Part shown: positions 10,051 to 21,002 of the stretch, piece by piece
Numbering within the stretch: the first letter of the stretch is position 1
How the letters are laid out: each line of letters opens with the position of its first letter
DNA from: an uncultured Pseudomonadales bacterium
Lineage (GTDB): Bacteria > Pseudomonadota > Gammaproteobacteria > Pseudomonadales > Azotimanducaceae
Length of the DNA: 57,166 bases
Assembly (NCBI GenBank): GCA_905182155.1
Contig: CAJJAX010000034.1
Coordinates: forward strand, 1 to 57,166
Reading direction: 5' to 3'
The notes under the pieces: model-generated
Databases searched by the model: none
What the model was told of the DNA's origin: nothing
What the model saw: the letters and a program-made list of their open reading frames with translations, nothing else
Program-made: the position numbers and the translations under genes

Positions 10051-13000
10051 CTAGAGCGCCGCTATTGGCGCCGCCGCCATAGGTTCTATGACGAACAACA
10101 GGTCCCCTTCATTGACCTGTTGGCCGTTGCTCACATTGATCCGATTGATCCTGTAACGTTGCCCAGCAGGATAAAGCGCACCACCGGCCCCAGCGCAAGA
10201 GGTCAATCTGAACGGTGCAAACATCTTCATCGCCTCCAGAACACAGAGCACTTCATCAACCTCAACCTCGCTACCCACATTCACATACTCCGGCTCTGAC
10301 GGGGATGGGGTTCGGTAAAAGACGCCCGTTGAGGGTGACAGAACGCGTAATTCTTGGCTGCCTTCGATCCGCAGAGAATCCAAATCGACAACATCTGCCC
10401 GGCTGCCGGAGGCCTCATCGATTTCCGCAATCAAGGCAGGCACGTCAATTCGATTCAAGAATTTTGGCAGGTAGGTTGTATCATAATCACCTTGCCGAAA
10501 CGTCTCATCGCTCAAAATCCGCTTGACGAGACTGATATTCGTGCTGATACCTTCGATCACGACCGCCTCGAGGTAACGTCGCATTCGATCAATGGCGTCA
10601 AGGCGATTTTCACCATGGATAATAATTTGAATAATCAAACTGTCGTAGAACGGCGACACGGTTTTACCCTCATCCACCATGGAAATCAGTTCAACGTCGT
10701 CTTGCTCAGGCAATCGGTACTTGGTGATTTTACCCGGCGTTGGCATAAAGGTGACCTCGCCATCACCATCAATCACGCATCGCTCAGCATTGACCCGGAC
10801 CTCAAGGGCATAACCTTTTTCATCCGCAGTCAGATGCTCGATACTCTCACCACTGGCAATCAGAAACTGCTGCTTCACAATATCAATACCCGTAACCGCC
10901 TCGGTTACGGGATGCTCAACCTGCACTCGGGTATTCATCTCCATAAAATAGAAACCTCGGCACCATCCACAATAAACTCAACCGTGCCAGCACCAATATA
11001 ATCAACCGTATCGGCGATCTTATAGGCATATTCATAAACCATCTGTTTCAGCTCTTCAGGCAGCATTGTTGAGCCTGACTCTTCCATCAGCTTTTGGTTA
11101 TTCCGCTGCACACTACAGTCTCGAATACCCAATCACCCGAGTATGGCCAAACTGGTCTCGCAAAATCTGAGCTTCAATATGACGAAGCGATGTCACACAC
11201 TTTTCAATGTAGATATCGCCATTACCAAAAGCACTTTTGGCTTCAGCGGTCACCTGATGGAACAGTTGGTGCAGATGCTCGGGTCGCTCAACCTTAACAA
11301 TGCCTTTGCCACCGCCGCCATGAACCGCTTTTAACAAGATCGGGTATCCGACCCGTTCGGCGATCTCAAGCGCTTTTTCAGAGGAATCTATAATGCCATG
11401 ACTACCCGGCACAACCGGGACATTGATGCTCATCGTTGTGCTGATGGCATTAGATTTATTACCCATTGTTTCCATGCTGACAACTTTAGGACCAATAAAA
11501 TTTAAATTCCGCTGACGAACAATCTTGGCAAAATTCGGGTCTTCAGAAAGAAAACCAATACCCGGGTGCAATGAGTCGACCTGCTGCGCTTCAGCGATAT
11601 TCAAAATACTCAGGGCATTGAGATAACTTTCATCGGAAGTATTGCCACCGATCGGCACAACGGTGCCCGCAGCACCTGCCTGTCGAACCATATCCGCCGG
11701 CACAGAATCCATATCTGGATCACTCTGAACCAGCACAACCTCAAGCTCGGCTTCTAGGGCTTTTCTCACCAATTTAACGGCCGTGCAACCCCGTGCGTGA
11801 ATCAACACTTTCTTCACGGGTCGATGACCCAACTCACCAACGGGCTGCTCTTGCGCCAACGGCGCTTGACCGCCTAACCTGCCTGCCATAATTCGATCAA
11901 CGACCTCGGTCACGGTTTCGACCGGGATGGGTAAGGCGGGATCGACTTTACGCAGGCTCAAATCAAGCTCATCAGAGAACGGATGCTTGACCAAGCCTTG
12001 CATCGCGCCCGGCGTTAACGATAAATAATTGCTCAACAGGCAGGTGAACGGTAGATTGCGCTCGACGACGGTTTGCCCAGCGAACGGCATACTCGCACCT
12101 GAAAAGTAGTAGGTTTGAACGAGCGGATGCGTCACAAAGCTCGCCTGAGCACCACCGGTGCAATCCCCATATCCAAACATCACGATCGGCAGATCATTGT
12201 CCCGCACAAACCGGGTGATTCGATCATTGATCACAGCCATCGTAAACAGCGCAGCCGCGCCCTCCTTCGTCTGCATGCCACCGCTTGAGATAAAGCAGAT
12301 CACCGGCAGCCGCTGCGTCGCACAATCCACCAATAGCTTACACACCCGCACGCAATCTGAGTTATCGATACTACCGGCCTGAAAGGCGACATTCGAAATC
12401 ACGAACCCGGCTCGATAGTGCTCGCTTTCGCCTTTGAAAGACCCGATCCCGGTTACAAGCCCATGCGGGCGCACGTTGGCTTTCAGCGCAGCCTCTATCG
12501 ATGGCCGAAAGGTCGGAAACGACACGGGGTTAGCCGACATCAAATGAGCATTGGTTTCTTTGAAGTCCACAATAAACCGCGCAACGAGTTGATCTAAGGA
12601 GGTTTTCTTTGCTCGCTTTTCTTGGGTTAAAAGCTCATGAAACAGCAAGTCTCGATAAGCGATTGTCAGCCGATTCCAAAAATCCTTGCGCCGACCAATC
12701 CGAACCGGCTCTAACCGCCCTGAGAACGGTTTTCCGGACCGTTTCGACTCATGATAGCCCGGCAAAATACGCTCAAAGATGTGACTAATCACAACGAACA
12801 GGGTGTCCGACTTATCTTTATGGATCCCGCGCATCCATTCTTCAACCGATTTCAAAAATTGGCTGGCCTCACTGTATTCACCCAATCGCTCGGTCCAGGC
12901 CGCAAAATCAGCTTGGATCACAGCGGCCTCGCACCCTTCAAATAGGGGTAGGCTCGCAACTTGATCAACCGCTTTTGCCAAGAGCTGCGCAATGGTTGTC

Positions 13001-14970
13001 TCTGTCAAGGTCCTTGAATCCTGAGCCTCACGGGCAATCGAGACCAAATCACCCAGCAATGCATTATAGGTTGCTGAAAACACGATCAGGTTTTTACACT
13101 CGCTGACAAAACCGGGTTCAATATCCGCATCAAGCAACAAATCCAAAATTGTCAGATCCTGATCCGATCGAGCGACGTCCCGCTCCTGCTTACGCTTGAT
13201 CTGCGACCAAAGCAAATCCTCTACCAGGCAACGATTCAACGGTATTGCATTACTGGCTTGCGGTGCTTGCTGAATTAAAGCCTGGGTTTGCAACGACAAG
13301 GGCACCGCTGCCAAAAGCGCTGAGTCATAAAGGCTCTCGCCCTCAAGAATCAAATTCAATTCACCCGCAAGCGCCGACTTTAAAAAATCGCTATTTTTTT
13401 GTTCGATAAAGGCGACATCAAACAGTTTTCGTCCTTCAAAGCTAAACTTCGACTTGAGCGCGGTGACCATCGGATCCTCAGAGGCAGACATTGCACTCAA
13501 CAGCGCCTTCACCTCTCGAATATCCGCCGTCGTCAACAGATAGCCATGGCTCTCATGGTGCTCCAGGTGATCCACTAAGGCCAATAGATTGGCTTCCGCA
13601 CTGCCTTTCCAACGATTGAATAAGTGCAACCCAAGCTCTAAAGAAAGATCTGCTTTGGCCCGCTCAAAATTCTTCTTAGGCTCACCAAAAATAAAATTCC
13701 TGATCGCGCCCTGCTCATCCGACTGGCGCAACCTTTTGTTTTGAAAATCCTTCCACGCTTTATTCAATTGATCCTCATAGAGGATTAAATCAGGATCTTG
13801 CAACCAAGATAAAAATGCACTCCTGCTTTCTCGGTGAATCCGTTGGGCCAACTCGCCTTCTGGAATTTCGACCTCCGCCAATCGACCGTACTGGGTGGTG
13901 GTGGTCGCCTTGATCCGCTTTCTAAGCCCCAAATAACGTAAATAACGATACGCAACCCCAAAAACATTGGGGTACTCTGTCGGAGAGGTTCGGAGCTTTA
14001 AAGTCGAACTCGCATTGACAGCCGACAAATACTCGGACGGATTTAGGTAGCGGATGATATTTCGATGATAGTGATCGAGAATCTCAGGGTGTTCCGCCAC
14101 AAATTGTCGCGCACCGGATTCAATCGACTCAATTCCCGTGACAACGACATCTAAAAAGTGACCGATATTGCTCGTTTCACCCGGGTCAAAATCAACAATC
14201 CCATCGATATTGCCCTGTTGATAAAGCTCATAGGACGAAACCCCGACAAATTTTGCACACTCCTGCCATGACAGGTTATACCGCCGAACCAGGTTCGCAA
14301 GCGACCGAGGATGAATGGTGTTAAAGACGCCCGTCTTTAAGCTCAGCAGCAAATTACTTGCAGCCAAAGGTATCGCGCCACCAGAGTACCCTACTCCGTA
14401 AATGACCCCGAGGGTTGGCACATCCACATTACACAACTCCGCAATCAATCGTGAAATCGAGTGCGCTTGATTATTGGCATTGGCCGCCTCATACGGATCC
14501 GCACCGGGCGTATCCATCAACGTTAGAATGGGAAGGTTTCGAATCGCAAAACTGCTGGCCCTTTCGGCCGCGAGTTCATGATGCTCTGGTCCCCAAACAC
14601 CGGTACCGTGACTCCGCTCCTGAGCAATCACACCAATCTTTCGCATGCCCGTGCTGAATTTCAAGGTCAGCTCACAACTGAAAAAAGGCCCAACCGATTG
14701 CTCGTTGGTCACGGGCACATCCAAACTATAAATAACGGCTTTGGCACCCAGGCGAGTCGACTCTTCCGTCGGGGCAACGGTCACGGCAATGTATTCATCG
14801 ACCTCCATGGCTTTGAGCCGCTCGACTTGGGCATTAATTTCTCGTTCCGTCAGCAGACCCTTTACGACATGGGCGGGCTCTTTCCGAGGAAACAGGGAGA
14901 AATCTTCAGACAGTTGCTCGGCATTGAGATAAAGCTGATCTACTGAACCAAAGCTTTGAGTTATTGTCAC
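10051..14970 (-). CDS. Single-polypeptide acyl-CoA carboxylase: CT-alpha-like, CT-beta-like, biotin carboxylase, biotin carrier (two frameshifts)
   Basis: About 1,640 residues that carry all four parts of a biotin-dependent carboxylase. Residues ~65-270 resemble AccA (ILTLMDTPGADPYEAAN, YGVGYSGGAIPLAAS). About 270-840 is a long, mostly helical region I cannot assign. About 842-1000 resembles AccD (VICFISSGGMQTKEGAAA, GYGDCTGGAQASF). From ~1055 comes biotin carboxylase (LHPGIGFLSE, ATP-grasp loop HGGGGKGI, RDCSVQR, EMNTRVQVEHPVTE). The end is a biotinyl domain with the lysine in EAMKM. Frames break near 11125 and 10955. At the second, one T added to GTTTC restores the BC motif. An open frame starts at TTG 14988, but GTG 14970 has AAAGGA just upstream and is preferred. 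The acyl substrate (acetyl- or longer-chain CoA) cannot be read from the sequence. Confidence 0.85.
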
Positions 14971-15266
14971 GGCTATTCCTTTTACCAATTGCTACCCGTC
15001 AAGCCGATTGTAGTACAAACCCTTGACTTGTATTCTGCTCTTACGCTGACCATCGACGTCTAAGACATTTCAGCGCGCTTTCAGCCCCGTTAACCACAGA
15101 CCTTTATTCTTTCAACCGTCTGACCTTTAAACTCGATGCATCCCCGTCACCTTCAACGATTAACCTGACGCTGGCTCGGCCGTCTGATCTATTTCAGGTC
15201 ATGGCTTGCCCAATCGGGGTTTTATCAATACCTGCTTTATTCCAATTGTTTTACTTTAAGCGCTTT

Positions 15267-15336
15267 TTTTACGAGCTTTGTTTTACGAGCTCTATTTTAC
15301 GAGCTCTATTTTACGAGCTCTAGTTTACGAGATTTT
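15267..15336. repeat. Tandem repeat, 14-bp unit, five copies
   Basis: Five head-to-tail copies of TTTTACGAGCTCTA. The middle three are identical and the outer two have diverged (CTTTG at the end of copy one, GTTT at the start and ATTTT at the end of copy five). Each unit contains the palindrome GAGCTC. It lies about 300 bases upstream of the carboxylase start. It may be a repeated protein-binding site or simple slippage sequence. Confidence 0.88.
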
Positions 15337-15593
15337 CTTCACTGGCGTTACATCGCCCGCTTTCATGCCCTTACTTTAGGTTGCGTGTTTAAATTGCAGA
15401 CGGTTCACCCCGCGTTTGCACCGAAGTTTTAGCAACGTTTCCCTAAAACCCGTTCTGTCTACGCAATTTCAGGCACGCAACGAGAAGCCCCCTGTTTAAA
15501 CCCTTATTTTTTGACCCTATTCCTGAAACATCCGTTCTAAGCGTTTTTTTAGACGCTTGCGTATCGGTTTAGTTCAATGATCCTTTTTAGCGC

Positions 15594-15624
15594 AAGGCCT
15601 TCAACAAATTCCCGGCCTTTTTTT
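15594..15624 (+). terminator. Hairpin followed by T-run (weak terminator candidate)
   Basis: AAGGCC (15594-15599) and GGCCTT (15614-15619) form a six-base stem around a 14-base loop, followed at once by a run of T to 15624. The T-run is on the plus strand, while both neighbouring genes are on the minus strand, so it would stop antisense or readthrough transcription. It could be chance. Confidence 0.25.
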
Positions 15625-15658
15625 GCAATCGCCACAACCCTTTTATAACAGGCCCACC

Positions 15659-17193
15659 CTAAGCAATGGTCTGAGTCGGTATCAGGCCGATTTTCTCCCG
15701 CCAAAGCGTTGGTCCGGTTTCATGAACAGAGATCCCATGGCTGTCAACAGCGACCGTCACCGGCATATCTTCAACCTCAAACTCGTGAATCGCCTCCATG
15801 CCTAAGTCTTCAAAGGCCACGACCCGAGATTTACGGATCGCTTTCGAGACCAAATAAGCCGCGCCGCCAACGGCCATTAAATACACCGCCCCAAATCGTT
15901 GAATGGCATCGATCGCGACAGGCCCACGTTCGGCCTTACCCACCATTCCTAAAAGTCCCGTTTCTCGCAACATCATCTCGGTAAAGCCATCCATCCGAGT
16001 TGCTGTTGTTGGCCCGGCGGGCCCAACGACCTCTTCGCGCACGGGGTCCACTGGGCCGACGTAATAAATGAACTTACCTTCTAGATCGACGCCATCCGGC
16101 AACGATTCCCCAGCCTCATACAGATCACGAATACGCTTATGCGCCGCATCTCGACCGGTCAGCATTTTACCGGATAACAGCAAGGTTTCTCCGGGCTGCC
16201 AGGTTTGGACATCGGCTCGGGTCACTGTGTCTAAATTAACCCGCCGGGCGCCCTTGGCCGCATCCCAGGTGATTTGTGGCCAATCTTCTAACTTGGGCGG
16301 GGTGAGTTCAGCGGGGCCGTCTCCGGTTAACTTAAAGTGAACATGCCGGGTCGCCGCGCAGTTTGGAATCATTGCGACCGGCAAATTTGCAGCATGGGTT
16401 GGGTAATCCATGATTTTGACGTCTAGCACCGTCGTGAGACCGCCCAAACCCTGCGCCCCAATGCCAAGACCATTCACTTTCTCAAAAATTTCCAACCGAA
16501 GTTCTTCGATCCGAGAGCTTGGCCCCGCTTACGTAATTCATGTATATCAATGGGGTCCATCAAAGACTCTTTCGCCAGCAGCACTGCTTTCTCGGCTGTG
16601 CCACCAATACCGATTCCAAGCATGCCTGGCGGACACCAGCCTGCACCCATTGTTGGCACGGTACGTTCGACCCAATCAACAATGCTGTCGGCAGGATTCA
16701 GCATCGCAAGCTTCGATTTCGCCTCCGACCCCCCCCCTTTCGCCGCAACATGAATGCTCACTTCATTGCCCGGCACCAGATCAACATGAATCACGGCAGG
16801 CGTGTTGTCTTTGGTATTCAAGCGAGCGCCCGCCGGGTCACTCAAAACAGATGCCCGCAAGACATTATCAGGCAATGCGTAAGCCCGGCGGACGCCTTCG
16901 TTAATCAGGTCATCCAGACTCTGCTCGGTATCAAATTGCACTTTCATGCCCACCGAGACGAACACATTTACAATGCCCGTATCTTGGCAAATTGGCCGGT
17001 GACCCTCTGCGCACATTCTTGAATTAATAAGGATTTGGGCCATCGCATCCTTGGCCGCTGCAGATTCCTCGCGCTCATAAGCGCCATGCACCGCCTGGAT
17101 AAAGTCGACCGGATGATAATACGAGATATACTGCAAGGCATCCTGAATGCTCTGAATCAGATCGTCTTCTTTAATCAGTGTGATTGACGCCAT
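15659..17193 (-). CDS. Class I (iron-sulfur) fumarate hydratase (one frameshift)
   Basis: Interconverts fumarate and L-malate in the TCA cycle using an oxygen-sensitive [4Fe-4S] cluster. Three cysteines in family context are visible: HRPICQDTG, GAGWCPPGM and IPNCAATRH. The N-terminal alpha-type part and C-terminal beta-type part are joined, as in FumA/FumB, for about 510 residues. The C-terminal half carries VGPAGPTTATRMDGF and GKAERG. The frame breaks near 16495, between ALGS and IFEKVNGLGIGAQGLGG; one missing base explains it. It starts 27 bases after the MaoC gene stop and is probably co-transcribed with it. Confidence 0.9.
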
Positions 17194-17220
17194 CTGGCAC
17201 CTCCCTGTCGAACCCTACAA

Positions 17221-17703
17221 TCAACCGTACATCAAACGCGTCAGCGACTCGGCAACGCACACTGGCTTATCTGAACCTTCAAGTTCGATGATGACCTCCC
17301 GCTTTAACTGGATGGTATTGGGCGTTTTCAACTCCGCCAAGACCAAACGGTGGCGGGCACGGACCTTGGAATTAACCGGCACGGGCGCTGGAAACCGAAC
17401 CTTATCCAGACCGTAATTGACCCCCATAAAAACCCCCTCTAAGGCCTCAGGCTTCGGAATCGGCACCGATCCGCCGAGGTGCACAATCAGGCTCAGGGTT
17501 AAAAACCCGTGCGCGATGGTGACTTTATAGGGCGATAATTCCGCCGACTTTGCTGGATCAATATGGATGAACTGATGATCCATCGTCGCATCTGCGAACA
17601 AATTGATTCGCGCCTGATCAACCTCAAACCATTCTCCGACACCCTCTTCGAGGCCTTCAATCGACTTAAAAATTGCCAGTGCGGCTTCAGCTTTATTCGA
17701 CAT
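17221..17703 (-). CDS. MaoC-like (R)-specific enoyl-CoA hydratase
   Basis: A 160-residue single hot-dog-fold protein. The hydratase-2 signature is present: the catalytic Asp and His in DHQFIHIDPAKSAEL and the AHGFLTLSL helix. Such enzymes hydrate trans-2-enoyl-CoA to (R)-3-hydroxyacyl-CoA, feeding polyhydroxyalkanoate or linking beta-oxidation to other pathways. It is the first gene of a minus-strand pair with fumarase. It is divergent from a thiolase across a 182-base gap that should hold both promoters. The exact substrate is unknown. Confidence 0.87.
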   Translation of the reverse strand: MSNKAEAALAIFKSIEGLEEGVGEWFEVDQARINLFADATMDHQFIHIDPAKSAELSPYKVTIAHGFLTLSLIVHLGGSVPIPKPEALEGVFMGVNYGLDKVRFPAPVPVNSKVRARHRLVLAELKTPNTIQLKREVIIELEGSDKPVCVAESLTRLMYG

Positions 17704-17885
17704 AACCCACTCTCCTAAAATGACTAAAACTCATCGCAATAGTACCACAACCTAAGTTGTACAAAGGCTTAGGCTGGCCTTGATTGCGGGCTTGGTTTAT
17801 CCTCGGATCACCGACAGGCAGATTTGGCAATTCTTGACTCGATCCGGCCTTTAATCAAAACCATTTAACCACCAGGAAATCCGTT

Positions 17886-19064
17886 ATGAGCCAGGACGTA
17901 TTCATTGCCGCTGGAGCCCGAACCCCGATGGGTGGATTACAGGGAGACCTCTCAAGCTTAACCGCCGTTGAACTCGGCGAGGTCGCTATTAGAGCCGTCC
18001 TTGCCCGAGCCAACATTGACGGCTCAGCGGTTGACGAGGTCATTATGGGCTGCGTGCTACCCAGCGGCCTACGACAAGGCCCGGCTCGACAAGCCGCCAT
18101 GGATGCCGGTATTCCGGTCAGCGTTGGCGCCACCACCATTAACAAGCTGTGCGGCTCTGGCATGAAAGCGGCCATGCTCGCTTTTGATCAGATCAAAGCC
18201 GGTACCAATAACATTATGGTTGCTGGCGGTATGGAGAGCATGAGTAACGCGCCCTACTTGGTACCCAAGGTTCGAACCGGTCTGAGAATGGGTCATAGCG
18301 AGCTGCAAGATGTGATGTTTACCGATGGTCTTGAAGATGCCAAAACCGGTCGCCTCATGGGATCTTTTGCTCAGGATGTTGCCGATCAGTTTCAAGTCAC
18401 TCGAAACGATATGGACGATTATGCAATCAAAAGCCTTCAAAAAGCGCTCGCAGCGATCGCAACCGACGCCTTGGTGGACGAAATCGTGCCGGTTGAGATA
18501 TCAACCCGAGCCGGCAAGGTCCTCATCAGCATCGACGAGCAACCTGGAAAAGCTAACCTTGATAAAATTAAAACCTTAAAACCGGCGTTTAAAACAGATG
18601 GGACGGTGACCGCGGCGAACTCGAGTTCGATTTCCGATGGTGCGTCGGCCTTAGTACTTGCCAGTACAGATGGCGTAACGTCCAATTCCTTAACGCCACT
18701 GGCGAAAATCCTAGGGCACAGCACGCACTCTCGCGATCCTTCAGAGTTCACCCTTGCACCGATCGACGCCATTCAAAAGCTCCTCACCAAAGTCGGCTGG
18801 GCGCTGACGGACGTCGATCTTTTCGAAATCAACGAAGCCTTTGCCATGGTCACGATGCTGACTATTCGCGAAGTGGGTATTGATCCGGCCAAGGTCAATA
18901 TTTATGGCGGCGCCTGCGCGCAGGGCCACCCGATTGGCTCCACTGGTTCACGCCTGATTGTGACCCTCGTGCACGCTTTAAAGCGACAAGGCCTAAAGCG
19001 TGGTATCGCAGCGCTGTGTATTGGCGGCGGTGAAGCAACAGCGATTGCCATCGAATTGGTCTAA
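17886..19064 (+). CDS. Acetyl-CoA C-acetyltransferase / thiolase
   Basis: A 392-residue thiolase of the usual length. The acyl-accepting cysteine is Cys89 in NKLCGSGMKA. The second catalytic pair is the His in QGHPIGSTGSR and the Cys in CIGGGEATA near the C-terminus. It condenses two acetyl-CoA or cleaves 3-ketoacyl-CoA, depending on flux. The neighbouring MaoC hydratase and the downstream FabY place it in a fatty-acid or PHA setting. The start ATG is preceded by CCAGGAAA. The downstream fabY gene is about 95 bases away and may have its own promoter. Confidence 0.92.
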   Translation: MSQDVFIAAGARTPMGGLQGDLSSLTAVELGEVAIRAVLARANIDGSAVDEVIMGCVLPSGLRQGPARQAAMDAGIPVSVGATTINKLCGSGMKAAMLAFDQIKAGTNNIMVAGGMESMSNAPYLVPKVRTGLRMGHSELQDVMFTDGLEDAKTGRLMGSFAQDVADQFQVTRNDMDDYAIKSLQKALAAIATDALVDEIVPVEISTRAGKVLISIDEQPGKANLDKIKTLKPAFKTDGTVTAANSSSISDGASALVLASTDGVTSNSLTPLAKILGHSTHSRDPSEFTLAPIDAIQKLLTKVGWALTDVDLFEINEAFAMVTMLTIREVGIDPAKVNIYGGACAQGHPIGSTGSRLIVTLVHALKRQGLKRGIAALCIGGGEATAIAIELV

Positions 19065-19158
19065 CGCGAGCCGGGTAATCGACTTAAGTGAAAGGGTGAC
19101 TGGATTATGTTGATCGCTAAGGTTTACAATTTAGGTCTCTGCTGCAAGGACATCAACA

Positions 19159-21002
19159 TTGACTAGACTGCCTGTAATCGTCGGTTTTGGCGGCATTAAT
19201 CCGGCAGGACGCAGTTCTGGACATCACGGCTATCGCCGTTTGGTTTATGACCAGCTCGAAAGCGGCAAACAGCAGTCCACCCTCAAGGCGCTGGCCGCGC
19301 TCATGCAGTGTGATGCCAATGAACAATCGATTCTAGCCAATACCCTTGTTCGAAAGATCAACGACAACCTGTTTGATCCAAGTCATTACCGCGCCAACAA
19401 ACAAGCGATGATGACGGGCTTACAGGATGGACCCTTAAGCTTTATCCTCAAAAAAAATCAACTGCCAGAACAACTACCCCCGACCTGGATGTGACCAACC
19501 TGGACGATTCTAGTGTGATCGTCACATCAAGCTTGCCGCTCGATGTATTATTCCCAGACTACCGTGCTTCAAGAGTCAATTCAGCGGGACAATTACCCAC
19601 CGGCTTTGACCCTGGGTCCTTGTACCAGTCAAGAAATCATCCAAGGGGGCTTCAACTCACCGTTTATGCCGCCTCAGACGCAATAAATTCGTTAGGTATT
19701 GACTGGGATACTGTTCGCCAGAAGGTCCCCGGCGATCAAATCTCTGTCTACGCTAGCAGTGCAATGGGCCAACTAGACACCAACGGTGCAGGCGGCATGC
19801 TACAGGCGTCGTTACTCGGCAAACGGGTCAGTTCGAAAAACTGTCCACTCAGCTTAGCCGAGATGACCGCCGACTTTGTCAATGCGTATGTGCTTGGTAG
19901 CGTTGGTGCAACGGGCGCAAACGTCGGCGCCTGCGCAACGTTCCTTTATAATCTAAGACAAGGTATTCAGGACATACGATCAGGTCGCTTCCGCGCCGTT
20001 ATGGTTGGCGCCAGTGAAGCACCGATCACACCTGAGGTCATCGAAGGCTATCGCACAATGGGTGCGTTGGCGGAAGACGACGCGTTGCTAAAATTGGATG
20101 GACGATCCGAAGGGCCACCTGATCATACCCGCGCTTGCCGACCTTTTGCCGACAATTGTGGGTTTACCTTGGCCGAAGCCTCGCAGTTCGTCATTTTATT
20201 CGACGACGAATTGGCTTTAGAACTGGGTGCGAATATCTATGGCTCGGTGGCAGATGTCTTCGTGAATGCTGATGGCTTCAAAAAATCGATCCCGGGCCCG
20301 GGCATTGGCAATTACCTCACCGTCGGCAAAGCAATGGGCGTCGTGCGGGCAATCATTGGCGACAACGCGTTAGCCAATAACACCTATATGCAAGCGCATG
20401 GCACTGGCACACCACAAAACAGAGTCACCGAATCGCACATCTTTAATGCCTTGGCGAAAAACTTCGGCATCAGCCAATGGCCCGTCACAGCGATCAAAGC
20501 CTTTCTTGGGCATTCACTGGCTTGCGCGTCGGGCGATCAGATCATTGCGTCCTTGGGCGTCTGGCACGACGGCATTATCCCTGGGATAAAAACCACCAGC
20601 GCAATTGCTGACGATGTGCATCAGTCACAGCTTGATTTCCTCTTGGACCATCGCCAGATCAACCCCAGTGATATGCAGGCAACGTTTATTAATTCGAAAG
20701 GCTTCGGTGGCAACAATGCAACCGCCGCAATCCTGTCACCTTTCGTGACCGAGACCATGCTGGCCAAGCGCCATGGCCAATCGGCAATGCGGGCCTTTAA
20801 GACGCGACAAGAGACGGTTGCCGAGGCCACGAGGGCCTATGACGAAGCCTGCACGAGGGGTGAGACGCGCCCCATTTATCGGTTTGGCGAAGATGTTGTT
20901 GAGGGGAACGCCTTAACGATGACCCCAACAACGATTTCGATCCCTGGACAAAAGCAACCCATCTCGCTGACCCCGAATAATCCCTACAAGGATATGGTCT
21001 AA
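19159..21002 (+). CDS. fabY: Beta-ketoacyl-ACP synthase FabY (one frameshift)
   Basis: A condensing enzyme that starts fatty acid synthesis in Pseudomonas-type bacteria by joining acetyl-CoA to malonyl-ACP. The N-terminal piece opens with [18 protein letters not shown], the FabY signature. After the frame change come [20 protein letters not shown], the active-site Cys in GACATFLYN, and the histidines in [15 protein letters not shown] and [13 protein letters not shown]. The frame breaks near 19490. One G restored in CTGGATG gives [10 protein letters not shown] and a protein of about 614 residues, close to the family length of roughly 630. The start is TTG 19159 with AAGGA eight bases upstream. 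The stop overlaps the end of prfC by 4 bases (convergent). Confidence 0.9.

Larger units (their letters stand above)
14971..15658. other. Long gene-free interval upstream of the carboxylase
   Basis: About 690 bases separate the carboxylase start from the fumarase stop, both read on the minus strand. It should contain the carboxylase promoter and the fumarase terminator. I found no open frame with family features. It holds a 14-bp tandem array (15267-15336), a hairpin with a T-run (15594-15624) and a small A/T-rich inverted repeat AAGCGT/ACGCTT around 15539-15558. The rest is C/T-rich on the given strand. Confidence 0.5.

Noticed and set aside
10354..11001. Plus-strand 215-codon frame
   Set aside because: Antisense shadow of the biotin carboxylase and carrier part of the carboxylase.
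19159..19494. Separate 111-residue protein before the beta-ketoacyl synthase
   Set aside because: Its sequence is the conserved N-terminus of FabY and one added base joins it to the following frame.
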